Shown: positions 24,905 through 34,442, counted from the first letter of the stretch. The stretch is 64,000 nt of DNA from JACKBK01 sp963707275 (GCA_963707275.1 CAVPPH010000002.1:248001-312000), one strand, 5' to 3'. Program-made: numbers and translations. The notes: generated by a model from the sequence alone, not told the origin.

Positions 24905-24930
24905 AAAACCCCGAGGCGTTCACCACGGGG
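24905..24930 (-). promoter_or_regulatory. possible attenuator in the rpmB leader
   Basis: On the minus strand CCCCG (24930-24926) pairs with CGGGG (24913-24909), an inner CC/GG adds two pairs, and TTTT follows (24908-24905). It lies between the promoter and the L28 start, so it could end transcription when L28 is in excess. Confidence 0.45.
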
Positions 24931-24955
24931 CAGAAATCCCTGCACGACCGTTCAA

Positions 24956-24984
24956 ATCATAGCATAGATGCTGCGCTCGCGCAA
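24956..24984 (-). promoter_or_regulatory. promoter of rpmB
   Basis: TTGCGC (24984-24979), 17 bases, TATGAT (24961-24956) on the minus strand. Leader of about 70 bases. Confidence 0.62.
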
Positions 24985-25006
24985 ATGCGACGCGGATAAG
25001 ACAAGT

Positions 25007-25369
25007 ATGAGTGTGCAAGAAGAAGAACTGGGCCGTATCAAGGTCTCCCCTTCCGTCATCGCATCCCTGGCCGCGGAGGCAGTCAAGGAGTGCTATGGCG
25101 TTGTGGGTATGAGCCGGCGCAACTTACTGGACGAGTTGGCCGGTTCGTTGCAACGCGGTGCGCGCCGCGGCATCGATGTCACCATCGGCGAACAGGGTGT
25201 CATCGTTGACGTATTCGTGGTGGTCGAATACGGTATCCGCATCACCGAGGTCGCCAGCAGTGTCATGCGGCGCGTCTATTTTACGCTTACCAGCAAAGCC
25301 GGCGTTCCGGTGGCCGCAGTCAACGTTCACGTCCAGGAGCTGCGCGTCGGTGATGACGCAGCCAGGTAA
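25007..25369 (+). CDS. Asp23/Gls24 family protein (YloU-like)
   Basis: 120 residues with the DUF322 pattern GRIKVSPSVIASLAAEAVKECYGVVGM and a VDVFVVVEYGIRI strand. In Firmicutes such proteins are membrane-associated envelope-stress factors and lie directly upstream of the DAK2-domain gene, as here. The second ATG (25007) is preferred since an upstream ATG at 24968 sits within the divergent promoter. A paralogue is encoded at 34479. Confidence 0.85.
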   Translation: MSVQEEELGRIKVSPSVIASLAAEAVKECYGVVGMSRRNLLDELAGSLQRGARRGIDVTIGEQGVIVDVFVVVEYGIRITEVASSVMRRVYFTLTSKAGVPVAAVNVHVQELRVGDDAAR

Positions 25370-25429
25370 CGTTAGAGGCGCCAGGTACCCGAGCAGTGTA
25401 CATCATCCTAACCTCCCGCGAGGAAGCAG

Positions 25430-27181
25430 TTGACCAGCAGTAGTGTAGCAATTTCAGATCGAGCGGCCCCGCGCCCGGGTGCGACAGCCGTCCCTCATAC
25501 AATCCCAGAACTCGACGGCCAGGATCTCAAGGTTCTGGTCGAGGCCGGCTATCACTGGCTGGAGCGTCATCGCGACATCGTCAACGCACTGAACGTTTTT
25601 CCGGTGCCTGATGGCGACACCGGCATCAACATGGTGCTGACCATGCGCGCCGCCTGGGCCGAGATCGAACACAGCAGCGAAACCCACATCGGTCGCGTCG
25701 CGCAAGCCGTCGCGCAGGGCGCGTTGATGGGCGCCCGCGGCAACTCCGGCGTCATCCTCTCGCAGATACTGCGCGGCATGGCGCACAGCTTCCGCGACAA
25801 GCCAACCATCGGCCCGCGCGATTTGGCCGCCGGCCTGCGGGCGGGCAGCGAAACCGCCTACAAGGGCGTCGTCAAACCGGTGGAAGGCACGATCCTGACC
25901 GTTGTGCGCGAGGCTTCCGACAACGCAGTGCGCGCCGCGGCTGTAACGCAGGACTTCGACTTTGTGCTCGGTCACATGCTCGAGTCGGCCGGCGAGGCGG
26001 TGGAGAAGACGCCTTCCCTGCTGCCGGTGCTGGCTGCTGCCGGCGTTGTCGACTCGGGCGGCAAGGGCCTCTTCTACATTCTGGAAGGGATGCTGCGCGG
26101 GCTGCGCGGTGAGGCGGTGGTGAGCGCCGAACAGACGCTACTTGACGAGCCGAAAGCTGCCTCTGTCAGCGTTGACCCGTTCAATTTGCCACCGATCCGC
26201 TACGGCTTCGACATCCAGTTTCTCGTGTGGGGTGCCGACCTGGACGTAGAGGCGATCCGCCGGGAGATCACCGCGATGGGCGATTGTCCGCTGGTGGAGG
26301 GCAGTTCGACGCTGGTCAAGGTGCATGTTCACCACTTCGATCCCAGTGTGCCATTGGCGTACGGCTTCAGCCAGGGGTTCCTTACCGACGTGGTGGTGGA
26401 GAACATGGACGCGATGGCTGCGGCGGGCACTGCGCCCGACGATGTCAAGGATTCGTTGGCGTGGGGCGGCGGGCGTGCTGTGCAGACGGCTGCGCACGCG
26501 GTCCACAATGTTGGCGTCGTGGTTGTGGCGCCTGGCCCCGGCCTGGAAGAGGTCTTCCTTAGTCTGGCCATGGGGCCGATGGCAGTGGTGGCCGGCGGCC
26601 AGACCATGAACCCCAGCACACAGGATCTTTTGGAAGCCGTCGAGTCGCTGCCCACCGACGAGGTGATTCTGCTGCCCAACAACAGCAACGTGATCCTGGC
26701 GGCTCAGCAGGCCCATCGGTTGGCGGCCGAACTGATGCCTCTCAAGCGGGTGGAAGTGGTCCCCAGCCGCACCGTGCCGCAGGGAATAAACGCGGTGCTG
26801 GCTATTACCGTGCAGGACGATCTCGACCAGAACGTCAGGAACATGACCCGCGCGCTCACCGACGTGGTCACCGGCGAAGTCACGGTTGCCGTGCGCGATG
26901 CCAGCATCCACGAAGTCGTCGTCAAACAGGGCGACGCCATCGGTCTGCTGGACGACCGGCTGTCGGCCCGCGGCGACAGCCCCGTGGAGGTGCTCTTCAC
27001 GCTGCTGGAGCAAATGGACGCCGCCGACGCCGAGAACATTACCGTCTACCGCGGCGATCAGGTGGACAGCGCAACCGCCGACAAGCTGGAACAAGAACTC
27101 ATCGCTGCTTACCCCGACCAGCGGATCGAAGTCATCTACGGGGGTCAGCCTCATTATCATTTTATCATTTCGACTGAATAG
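25430..27181 (+). CDS. fakA: DAK2-domain fatty acid kinase subunit (FakA/YloV-like)
   Basis: 583 residues. The N-terminal DAK2 domain holds FPVPDGDTGINMVLT and GARGNSGVILSQILRG (nucleotide-Mg binding), followed by a middle domain and a C-terminal FakA domain. It would phosphorylate fatty acids bound to the DegV-type partner encoded immediately downstream. TTG start with GAGGAAG upstream. The context asp23-fakA-degV-recG is strongly conserved in bacteria. Confidence 0.9.
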   Translation: MTSSSVAISDRAAPRPGATAVPHTIPELDGQDLKVLVEAGYHWLERHRDIVNALNVFPVPDGDTGINMVLTMRAAWAEIEHSSETHIGRVAQAVAQGALMGARGNSGVILSQILRGMAHSFRDKPTIGPRDLAAGLRAGSETAYKGVVKPVEGTILTVVREASDNAVRAAAVTQDFDFVLGHMLESAGEAVEKTPSLLPVLAAAGVVDSGGKGLFYILEGMLRGLRGEAVVSAEQTLLDEPKAASVSVDPFNLPPIRYGFDIQFLVWGADLDVEAIRREITAMGDCPLVEGSSTLVKVHVHHFDPSVPLAYGFSQGFLTDVVVENMDAMAAAGTAPDDVKDSLAWGGGRAVQTAAHAVHNVGVVVVAPGPGLEEVFLSLAMGPMAVVAGGQTMNPSTQDLLEAVESLPTDEVILLPNNSNVILAAQQAHRLAAELMPLKRVEVVPSRTVPQGINAVLAITVQDDLDQNVRNMTRALTDVVTGEVTVAVRDASIHEVVVKQGDAIGLLDDRLSARGDSPVEVLFTLLEQMDAADAENITVYRGDQVDSATADKLEQELIAAYPDQRIEVIYGGQPHYHFIISTE

Positions 27182-27228
27182 CCCGGCTGGCCGGTCTGTC
27201 CTCAGTCTACCCGTCCCAGGAGCGTGGA

Positions 27229-28080
27229 GTGGCCCGCGTCATCGTTGTAACCGATAGCAATGCTTATTTGTCTCCCAAGCTGGCCGAGCGCCTGGGAATC
27301 TATGTGCTGCCGCACAGCATTCATCTTCCCCAGGGAACGTTCAAGGAAGGGGCCGACCTGCCGCCTTCCGAGTACTACCGTCTGTTGCGCCAGGGCAAAC
27401 CGGGCTTCATGCCCACGGTGTCTGGGCCGTCGCTGGAGGAGTTCATCGACCTGTACGGCAGGCTGTACAAGCAGACCGACCAGATCCTGTCGCTGCACGT
27501 TTCCAGCCACCTCAGCAACGCGGTGGAGACGGCCCGGATGGCCCGCCGGCTTTTCATGGGACGCTGCCGCATCGAGGTCATCGACAGCTACTCGACTACG
27601 GTCGGGCTGGGCTATCTGGCACAGGCGGCCGCAGTGGCTGCCCAGCGCGGCCACGACCTGGACGACTGCATCCGGCTGATTCGCGGCCTCGTTCCGCACA
27701 TCTACGTGTTTTTCCTGGTGAAGCACCTGCCCTACCTGGAGCGGGAGGGGCGCATCAGCCCGGCCCAGTCCCTGCTGGGAACCATGCTTGACATCATGCC
27801 GCTGTTGCAGATCGAGGAAGGCGAGATCATCCCGCTGGAGAAGGTGCGAAACGGTGAGCAGGGCGTCGACAAGCTGGTGGATTACGTCTCCGAGTTCGGC
27901 CAGCTTCAGCGGGCAACGATCTTGCAGCAGGGCTTTCCCCAGGAAACAACAGCGTTGCTGGAACGTCTCGAGTCAGTGTATCCGGGGCAGGAGTTCAACG
28001 TCCTGAGTTGCAACCCGTCGCTGGCGGTTCGCCTGGGGCCGGAAGTGCTGGGCGTCGTCGTGCTGGAAGCCATCGGCTAA
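27229..28080 (+). CDS. DegV family fatty-acid-binding protein (FakB-like)
   Basis: 283 residues with VVTDSNAYLSP at the start (usually TDSxxxL), PTVSGPSLEEF and VIDSYSTTVGLG, which line the fatty-acid pocket in DegV/FakB structures. It would present a fatty acid to FakA and release acyl-phosphate. GTG start with GGAG upstream; 47 bases from fakA. Confidence 0.9.
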   Translation: MARVIVVTDSNAYLSPKLAERLGIYVLPHSIHLPQGTFKEGADLPPSEYYRLLRQGKPGFMPTVSGPSLEEFIDLYGRLYKQTDQILSLHVSSHLSNAVETARMARRLFMGRCRIEVIDSYSTTVGLGYLAQAAAVAAQRGHDLDDCIRLIRGLVPHIYVFFLVKHLPYLEREGRISPAQSLLGTMLDIMPLLQIEEGEIIPLEKVRNGEQGVDKLVDYVSEFGQLQRATILQQGFPQETTALLERLESVYPGQEFNVLSCNPSLAVRLGPEVLGVVVLEAIG

Positions 28081-28089
28081 GGGGTGATC

Positions 28090-30618
28090 GTGAATAGTGC
28101 AATCGAACGATTGAACAAAATCCTGGCTCTGGAACGCAAACAGGGCTACCGCAACAAGTCTGTCATCGGCGGCTTTGCGCGGCTGGTTGAGCGCTGGCAG
28201 CAGGACGCGGCCGAGGAGGCCAGCAGCGACTATCAGCGCGCGCTGCTGGGCCAGATCGTCGATCACTTGCTGGCCTACGGCGATCTGGCTGAGGAAGCCG
28301 ACCGCCTGCGCTCGGTGGATGAGATCCAAAGCCTTGCAGCGCTTTGGGAAAGCCCCGCGCCGGCTGATTTCCAACCGCCGCGTGCCAAAGCTCCTCGTGT
28401 CGAAGCGCAGCCCGCGCCTCCTGTCGAGTCGTTCGCCAGGGCTGTGGTTGAGCCTGCCAGGCCTGCGCCGCCTGCTTTGGTTGCGCCGCCCGCACAGTCC
28501 GCGACCCGCGCCACGCCTGTTGGCAGCGCCAGCCTGGGCGCTTCCATCAACCGGCTGCCGGGCATCGGGCCGCGCAACGCCGAGCTGCTGGGAAAGCTGG
28601 GCATCCGCACGGTTGGCGACATGCTGTGGTTGCTGCCGCATCGCTACGACGACTACAGCCACATGAAGCCGGTTTACAAGCTCAACCCCGGCGACGAGAT
28701 CACCATTCTGGCCAACCTGTGGGATATCAAGAGCCGCCGCCTGCCGGGCCGCAACGCGTCGTTGATTACCGGCGTCATCAGCGACTCGACCGCGACCATC
28801 GAGGCGACCTGGTTCAATCCCTATATCGTCAAGCAGTTGCGCGCCGGCGAGATGTACGTCTTCAGTGGCAAGGTGGAAAGCTACAAAGGCAAGCTGGTGC
28901 TGCGCAACCCGCAGTTCGAGTCGCCTGATCAGGAGCTGATCCACACCGGCCGGATGGTGCCGGTCTATCCGCTGACCAAGGGACTGGGCGCCAAAAAGAT
29001 GCGCGCCCTGCAAAAGCACGTGGTCGAGGAGTGGGGCCGGCGCGTTTTCGACTACCTGCCGGAGAGTGTGCGCCAGCGGGCCGGTCTGCTGCCGCTGGGC
29101 GAAGCGCTGGAGCAGGTTCATTTTCCCATCAACCAGGAGATGTTAGAGGCTGGTCGCCGCCGGCTGGCCTTCGACGAGTTCTTCCTGATCCAGATCGGCG
29201 TGCTGCGCCAGCGCCAGACCTATCGCAAGCTGCCCGCGCAGCGTTTTGCGGTCGATAGCGCCGCCGAGGCCGCCTTTGCTCAGGCGCTCCCGTTCGAGTT
29301 TACTGGCGCCCAGCGGCGGGCCGTGCAGGCTATCCTCGCTGACCTGAACGGCGATCAGCCTATGAGCCGGCTGTTGCAGGGCGACGTTGGGTCGGGCAAG
29401 ACCGCAGTGGCTGCCAACGCGATGTGGGCCGTGGTGGCCAACGGCGGGCAGGCAGCGATGATGGCGCCGACTGAGATCCTGGCGGAGCAACACTACCGCA
29501 GCCTCAGCGGGCTGTTCGGCCAGATCACGGTGGACGACAGGCCGGCGCGCGTCGCGCTGCTGACCGGCAACGTCAAGGGCGCCGAGCGCGCCGACACGCT
29601 GGACGGACTGGCCAGCGGCGATATCGACATCGCCATCGGCACCCACGCGCTGATCCAGGAAGGGGTTGCATTCCACAACCTGGGGCTGGCGATCATCGAC
29701 GAGCAGCACCGCTTCGGCGTCCGCCAGCGTGCCATGCTGCGCGGCAAGGGGCCGGAGGCCGACGGCGGCGACGAGGAAGCGCCGGTGCCGCACATGCTGG
29801 TCATGACCGCGACGCCGATCCCGCGTACTCTGTCTCTGACCGTCTTCGGCGACCTGGACGCATCGGTGATCGACGAGATGCCGCCGGGTCGCCAGCCTGT
29901 GAAGACCCGCTGGCTGCTGCCGCGTGAACGCGAGCGTGCCTACACGTTCATTCGCCGCCAGGTGGAGGCCGGCCATCAGGCGTTCATCATCTACCCACTG
30001 GTGGAGGAGTCGGAAAGCATCACTGCCAAGGCGGCCGTGCCTGAGTACGAGACGTTGAGCAAAGAGGTGTTTCCGCGGATGCGGCTGGGCTTGTTACACG
30101 GGCGCATGAAGAGCGACGAAAAGGACGCGGTGATGCGCGCCATGCAGTCTGGTGAGATCGATATTCTGGTCGCCACCTCGGTGGTCGAGGTCGGGATCGA
30201 CATCCCCAACGCGACGATTATTCTGATCGAGGACGCCCAGCGCTTCGGCCTGGCGCAGTTGCACCAGTTCCGCGGCCGGGTCGGTCGCGGCGACGCTGCC
30301 TCCTATTGCATCCTGATCTCCGACGCCACCACCAGCGACGCGTCGCTGCGCTTGCAGGCGCTGGAGAAGTCGCAGGACGGCTTCGCTCTGGCCGAGAAAG
30401 ACCTGGAACTGCGCGGGCCGGGCGACTTTTTCGGCACCCGCCAGAGTGGTCTGCCAGACCTGAAGCTGGCCAAGCTGAGCGACCTGCGCACGTTGGAGCA
30501 GGCGCGCGCCGAGGCGACTGAACTGCTGCGCGAGGATCCGGAGCTGGCTTTGCCTGAACATTCTGCGCTGGCGCGCAAGGCCCGCCAGTTCTGGCAGGGT
30601 GAGGGAGATGTCAGCTAA
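28090..30618 (+). CDS. recG: ATP-dependent DNA helicase RecG
   Basis: 842 residues. An unusual N-terminal extension of about 140 residues (helical, then Pro/Ala-rich linker) precedes the helix-hairpin-helix-like PGIGPRNAELLGKLGI and the OB wedge domain. Helicase motifs: GDVGSGKT at 431-438, IIDEQHRFGV at about 535, MTATPIPRTL, and the RG motif near GRVGRG. It remodels stalled forks and branched DNA. Start GTG 28090 is favoured over GTG 28084 by AAGGGG five bases upstream. Confidence 0.94.
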   Translation: MNSAIERLNKILALERKQGYRNKSVIGGFARLVERWQQDAAEEASSDYQRALLGQIVDHLLAYGDLAEEADRLRSVDEIQSLAALWESPAPADFQPPRAKAPRVEAQPAPPVESFARAVVEPARPAPPALVAPPAQSATRATPVGSASLGASINRLPGIGPRNAELLGKLGIRTVGDMLWLLPHRYDDYSHMKPVYKLNPGDEITILANLWDIKSRRLPGRNASLITGVISDSTATIEATWFNPYIVKQLRAGEMYVFSGKVESYKGKLVLRNPQFESPDQELIHTGRMVPVYPLTKGLGAKKMRALQKHVVEEWGRRVFDYLPESVRQRAGLLPLGEALEQVHFPINQEMLEAGRRRLAFDEFFLIQIGVLRQRQTYRKLPAQRFAVDSAAEAAFAQALPFEFTGAQRRAVQAILADLNGDQPMSRLLQGDVGSGKTAVAANAMWAVVANGGQAAMMAPTEILAEQHYRSLSGLFGQITVDDRPARVALLTGNVKGAERADTLDGLASGDIDIAIGTHALIQEGVAFHNLGLAIIDEQHRFGVRQRAMLRGKGPEADGGDEEAPVPHMLVMTATPIPRTLSLTVFGDLDASVIDEMPPGRQPVKTRWLLPRERERAYTFIRRQVEAGHQAFIIYPLVEESESITAKAAVPEYETLSKEVFPRMRLGLLHGRMKSDEKDAVMRAMQSGEIDILVATSVVEVGIDIPNATIILIEDAQRFGLAQLHQFRGRVGRGDAASYCILISDATTSDASLRLQALEKSQDGFALAEKDLELRGPGDFFGTRQSGLPDLKLAKLSDLRTLEQARAEATELLREDPELALPEHSALARKARQFWQGEGDVS

Positions 30619-31109
30619 TGGCCAACGCGCTCTATCCCGGTTCGTTCGACCCGATCCACAACGGCCACGTAGACATCGTCGAGCGTGCGGCGCGCCTTTT
30701 CGATGAGTTGATCGTCGCGGTCTATGACAACCCGTCGTCGAAGCGGTTGCTGTTCAGCACCGAAGAGCGGCTGGCGCTGACGCAGTCGGCGCTGAGCCAC
30801 CTGCCCAACGTGCGCGTCATCAGCTATAGCAGCCTGACGGTGGACATCGCCCGGCAGGTGGGCGCGGCGACCATCGTGCGCGGGCTGCGGGCCACGTCGG
30901 ACTACGAGTACGAGTCGCAGCTGGCGCTGACCAACCGAGCGCTGGCGCCCGACATCGATGTCGTCTGCTTCATTACCAGCCTGCGATATGCGTATCTGAG
31001 CGCGTCGATCCTGAAGGAAGTGGCAGCGCTGGGCGGCGATGTCACCCGCTGGGCGCCCCCGGCTGTGCTGGATGCGCTGGCCGCCCGCTTTTCTGAGGCA
31101 AGGAGGTGA
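30618..31109 (+). CDS. coaD: phosphopantetheine adenylyltransferase
   Basis: 163 residues; YPGSFDPIHNGH contains the nucleotidyltransferase T/HxGH site, and the C-terminal ISSLRY-like ITSLRYAYLSAS is diagnostic. Catalyses the penultimate step of CoA synthesis. The ATG shares one base with the recG stop (TAATG). Confidence 0.96.
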   Translation: MANALYPGSFDPIHNGHVDIVERAARLFDELIVAVYDNPSSKRLLFSTEERLALTQSALSHLPNVRVISYSSLTVDIARQVGAATIVRGLRATSDYEYESQLALTNRALAPDIDVVCFITSLRYAYLSASILKEVAALGGDVTRWAPPAVLDALAARFSEARR

Positions 31110-31113
31110 TACC

Positions 31114-31569
31114 ATAGAACTCCAACAGCTTATCAACCAACTGGAGAACGTCGTCAGCCAGGGCAAGCGAGTGCCGCTGTCCCAGAGCATCATGGTTGAC
31201 GAGGAGTCGGTGCGCCGCATCATCGACCAGATGCGTGTCTCGGTGCCGGACATCATCAAGCAGGCCGAGCGCACGCTGGGCGAACGGGACCGCATCATCG
31301 CCCAGGCCAACGAGGAGGCCAGCCGCATTGTGCAGTTGGCGCGCGAGCAGGCCACGGACTTGATGGAGCACCATGAACTGGCCGAGGCGGCCCGCCAGCG
31401 CGCCAACGAAATCATTACCGAAGCGGAGCGCGATGCTGGCGCTGTGCGCGCTGATGCTGACCGCTACGTCGTCAACACGCTGGGCGGGCTGGCAGATCAA
31501 CTGGCCAGGGTCCAGCACGAGGTGGAAAACGGCATCAAAGCGCTCAATGCCAGCCACGAGGCCGGCTGA
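31114..31569 (+). CDS. coiled-coil protein (F-ATPase subunit-b-like), probable AUA start
   Basis: Reading from an ATA at 31114 gives 151 residues beginning ELQQLINQLENVVSQGKRVPL after the initiator, then a long amphipathic coiled coil (ERDRIIAQANEEASRIVQLA). Similar proteins follow coaD in Chloroflexota and actinobacteria. A textbook AAGGAGGTGAT ends three bases before the ATA, while the next in-frame ATG or GTG (at least 60 bases on) lacks any ribosome site. Either AUA is a genuine rare start or ATG is misread by one base. Possible role in cell-division scaffolding is inference only. Confidence 0.72.
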   Translation: MELQQLINQLENVVSQGKRVPLSQSIMVDEESVRRIIDQMRVSVPDIIKQAERTLGERDRIIAQANEEASRIVQLAREQATDLMEHHELAEAARQRANEIITEAERDAGAVRADADRYVVNTLGGLADQLARVQHEVENGIKALNASHEAG

Positions 31570-31571
31570 TT

Positions 31572-31600
31572 TTGACATTCCCCTGCCAGTGTCCTATAAT
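31572..31600 (+). promoter_or_regulatory. promoter of the yceD-rpmF-fab operon
   Basis: Perfect consensus: TTGACA (31572-31577), 17 bases, TATAAT (31595-31600). It begins within three bases of the preceding stop codon. Confidence 0.85.
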
Positions 31601-31686
31601 TTTGTGTCTGGCGCATCGGCGCGGGCAATTGCGCGCCGAAAGCCATGCTGACCAGCCAAACTATCAGTGTCGCTGTTAAGAAAGCC

Positions 31687-32232
31687 ATGAAGACGAGTCA
31701 AGGGACAGATTTCAACGTCGCACAGCTCCTTAAGGAGCCGATCGGCGGGCGGCGCTCCTTCGAGGTGGAAATCCCCATGGATTTCGAGGAGGAGGAGTTG
31801 AGCCAGTCGAACTCGTTGATTGGGACGGTGAACATGTTGCGCACCAATCGCGGTGTGCTGCTGGAAGCCGCGCTGGATGGTGCTGTCAATGTGCAATGCA
31901 GCCGCTGCCTGACGGATGTACACTGTCCAGTCAGCCTCGAGATCATCGAGGAGTTCCAGCCGACCGTTGACGTAGTCCGCGGCACGTTTGTCGCCGTGGA
32001 CGAGGAAGACGCGGCGCTGCTGATCAACGAACACCACGTTCTCGACATCGGCGAGGTGGTCCGGCAGGCGCTGCTGCTGGAAGTGCCGCTGCAAGTGCTC
32101 TGCCGGGAAGAGTGCGCCGGACTGTGCCCGATCTGTGGGCAGGATTTGAATCTGGGTCCGTGTGACTGTTCACGGGAAATGACCGACCCGCGCTGGGAAG
32201 TGCTGGCGGCGCTGTTGACAGAGGACGAGTAG
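31687..32232 (+). CDS. yceD: YceD/DUF177 family protein
   Basis: 181 residues. FNVAQLLKEPIGGRRSFEV opens the family; CSRC (middle) and CREECAGLCPICGQDLN (C-terminal) give two zinc knuckles. YceD is almost always encoded next to rpmF and is linked to 23S rRNA maturation in several bacteria; here rpmF follows after 123 bases. ATG 31687 preferred because homologues start near FNVAQLL; ATG 31645 is possible. Confidence 0.86.
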   Translation: MKTSQGTDFNVAQLLKEPIGGRRSFEVEIPMDFEEEELSQSNSLIGTVNMLRTNRGVLLEAALDGAVNVQCSRCLTDVHCPVSLEIIEEFQPTVDVVRGTFVAVDEEDAALLINEHHVLDIGEVVRQALLLEVPLQVLCREECAGLCPICGQDLNLGPCDCSREMTDPRWEVLAALLTEDE

Positions 32233-32355
32233 CAGGTATTTGTTCCGTATTGCGTGGGGCGCAGCCAGGAATCAGAGCGCAACACGCAGTATATTTGTGT
32301 GAGTAAACATCGGCGACGAAATGTCGCCTACCAAAATATAAGGAGTTAGTAAAAC

Positions 32356-32544
32356 ATGGGACCGTTGCCAAAGCGCAAGATTTCTAAAGGCCGCCGTGAC
32401 CGCCGCAGGGCGCACGATTCGATCAACAAACCCACCCTGGTGGAATGCCCCCAGTGCCACGCCAAGCACCAGGCGCACCGCGTTTGCGCGAACTGTGGAA
32501 CCTATCGCGGCCGGGCCGTGCTGGCTTCCGACGAAAACCAGTAG
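32356..32544 (+). CDS. rpmF: 50S ribosomal protein L32, zinc form
   Basis: 62 residues with PLPKRKISKGRRDRRRAHD and a zinc ribbon C31-x2-C34 / C44-x2-C47. AAGGAG lies 12 bases before the ATG. It forms part of the yceD-rpmF-fab block, although plsX, often present here, is missing. Confidence 0.96.
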   Translation: MGPLPKRKISKGRRDRRRAHDSINKPTLVECPQCHAKHQAHRVCANCGTYRGRAVLASDENQ

Positions 32545-32719
32545 ACCGCTGTCAGTCGCGTGCGTTGCACGCTGAACAACGTTGCCTGGTTGAGGGCATT
32601 CAGGCTCTTGGCTTGGAACGCACGCACGCTAACTCGTTTCGTCTGATCCATTGTCTTGCTCTTCGGGCGGGGGATCTGGTGTCGCTGACGGCCAGTTCCC
32701 CCGCCTTGCTGCTACCCCG

Positions 32720-33682
32720 ATGAGCCAATCGATGTCTCAATTCGCACTGCTCTTCCCCGGCCAGGGTTCCCAGGCCGTGGGCATGGCGCGCGAGTTGGCC
32801 GACAACTTCGCCAGCGCGCGCGATGCCATGGCCGAGGCCGATGACACGCTGGGATTTTCGCTTTCCGCGCTGTGCTACGACGGCCCGGAAGAGGTGCTGA
32901 CCGACACGATCAACGCCCAGCCGGCGCTGATGGCGGCGAGCGTGGCCGCGTTGCGGGCCATTCACGAGGCAATTCCTGATCTGCCTGCGCCGGCTGCCCT
33001 GGCCGGCCACAGCATGGGCGAATACTCTGCGCTGGTAACCGCTGGTTCGTTGAGCTACGCCGACGGATTGCGTCTGGTGCGCGAGCGCGGCCGGCTGATG
33101 AAGGACGCAGGTGAACGCAGCCCCGGCGGCATGGCGGCTGTATTGGGCATGGAGATCCACGCCGTCGATGCTATTTGCGCCGAGGCGCGGGCCGGCACGG
33201 GCGGCGTGGTGCAGGTCGCCAACGACAACTGTCCCGGCCAGGTCGTGATCTCAGGCGACGACCAGGCGCTGGAAGACGCTATGCGGCGGCTGTCCGCCGC
33301 AGGCGCGCGCAAGGTCGTGCGGCTGGCAGTCAGCATCGCCGCCCATTCGCCGCTGATGGCGCCGGCTGCGGCGGAGTTACAGCGTGCCATCGAAGCCACC
33401 GACCTCAAATCGCCGGCCGTATCGGTGATCGGCAACGTCCGCGGCCTGCCCTTGCAGACTGTCGAGGACGTGCGCGCCGATCTGGTAGCGCAGCTTACGG
33501 CGTCGGTGCGCTGGACCGAGTCGATGCGTTTCCTGGCCGGGCAAGGGATCGGCGCCGTCGTTGAGGTCGGTTCGGGCGACGTGTTGAGCAACCTGATGAA
33601 ACGGATCGAGCGCGATGTGCGCCGGCTGGCCGTTGGCGACCCGCCAGGGATTCAGCGTCTGCGAACCTTCATAGCAGAGTAA
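32720..33682 (+). CDS. fabD: malonyl-CoA:ACP transacylase
   Basis: 320 residues. FPGQGSQAVGM at the start, catalytic Ser98 in GHSMGEY, the AxxH motif SIAAHSPLM and the VEVGSG C-terminal motif are all present. Loads malonyl units for fatty acid synthesis. ATG 32720 chosen; ATG 32732 would also keep the GQGSQ motif. Confidence 0.94.
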   Translation: MSQSMSQFALLFPGQGSQAVGMARELADNFASARDAMAEADDTLGFSLSALCYDGPEEVLTDTINAQPALMAASVAALRAIHEAIPDLPAPAALAGHSMGEYSALVTAGSLSYADGLRLVRERGRLMKDAGERSPGGMAAVLGMEIHAVDAICAEARAGTGGVVQVANDNCPGQVVISGDDQALEDAMRRLSAAGARKVVRLAVSIAAHSPLMAPAAAELQRAIEATDLKSPAVSVIGNVRGLPLQTVEDVRADLVAQLTASVRWTESMRFLAGQGIGAVVEVGSGDVLSNLMKRIERDVRRLAVGDPPGIQRLRTFIAE

Positions 33683-33686
33683 CCCA

Positions 33687-34442
33687 ATGAAACGATTTGA
33701 AGACAAAGTAGCCATTGTGACCGGCGCCAGCCGCGGCATCGGCCGCGGCATTGCGCTGCGGCTGGCGCAGGAGGGCGCGCAGGTGGTGGTCAACCACCGC
33801 AGCAGCCCCGAGGAAGCCGCTGAGACGGCCCAGTTGATCCAGGCCATCGGCGGCAGCGAGGCGCTGGTCATCCAGGCCGATGTCAGCCAGTTCGACGAAG
33901 CCCAGCGGCTGGTCAAAGAAGCGGTCTCAGCGTTCGGCCAGATCGACATCCTGGTCAACAATGCCGGCACCACTCGTGACACCCTCATCATGATGATGAA
34001 GGAGGAGCAGTGGGACACGGTAATGGACACCAATCTGAAGAGCGTGTTCAACTGCTGCAAGGCTGTCGCTCGTCCGATGGTGAAGCGCAAGTACGGACGT
34101 ATCATCAACATCAGCAGCGTTTCCGGGCTGGCTGGCCAGGCAGGCCAAACCAACTATGCTGCCAGCAAGGCAGCGGTCATTGGCTTTAGCAAGTCACTGG
34201 CCAAAGAACTGGGCAGCCGTAACATCACCGTCAACGTCGTTGCTCCCGGTTTCGTGCATACGACGCTGACGGCTGACATCCTGACCGAGGACAACACCCG
34301 CATGGCCATCGAGGCAACCCCTGTCGGTCGACTGGGAACACCCGAAGACATAGGCGCGGCAGTCGCGTACCTGGCGTCGGATGAAGCGAGTTTCGTCACC
34401 GGCCAGGTGCTGAGTGTGGATGGCGGACTGGTGATGCAATAG
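33687..34442 (+). CDS. fabG: 3-oxoacyl-ACP reductase
   Basis: 251-residue short-chain dehydrogenase: TGASRGIGRGIA cofactor loop, NNAG (VNNAGTT), catalytic Ser in NISSVSG, YAASKAAV (Y-x3-K) and the C-terminal VDGGLVM. Reduces 3-oxoacyl-ACP with NADPH. Starts four bases after fabD. fabH, fabF and acpP are not in the window. Confidence 0.94.
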   Translation: MKRFEDKVAIVTGASRGIGRGIALRLAQEGAQVVVNHRSSPEEAAETAQLIQAIGGSEALVIQADVSQFDEAQRLVKEAVSAFGQIDILVNNAGTTRDTLIMMMKEEQWDTVMDTNLKSVFNCCKAVARPMVKRKYGRIINISSVSGLAGQAGQTNYAASKAAVIGFSKSLAKELGSRNITVNVVAPGFVHTTLTADILTEDNTRMAIEATPVGRLGTPEDIGAAVAYLASDEASFVTGQVLSVDGGLVMQ

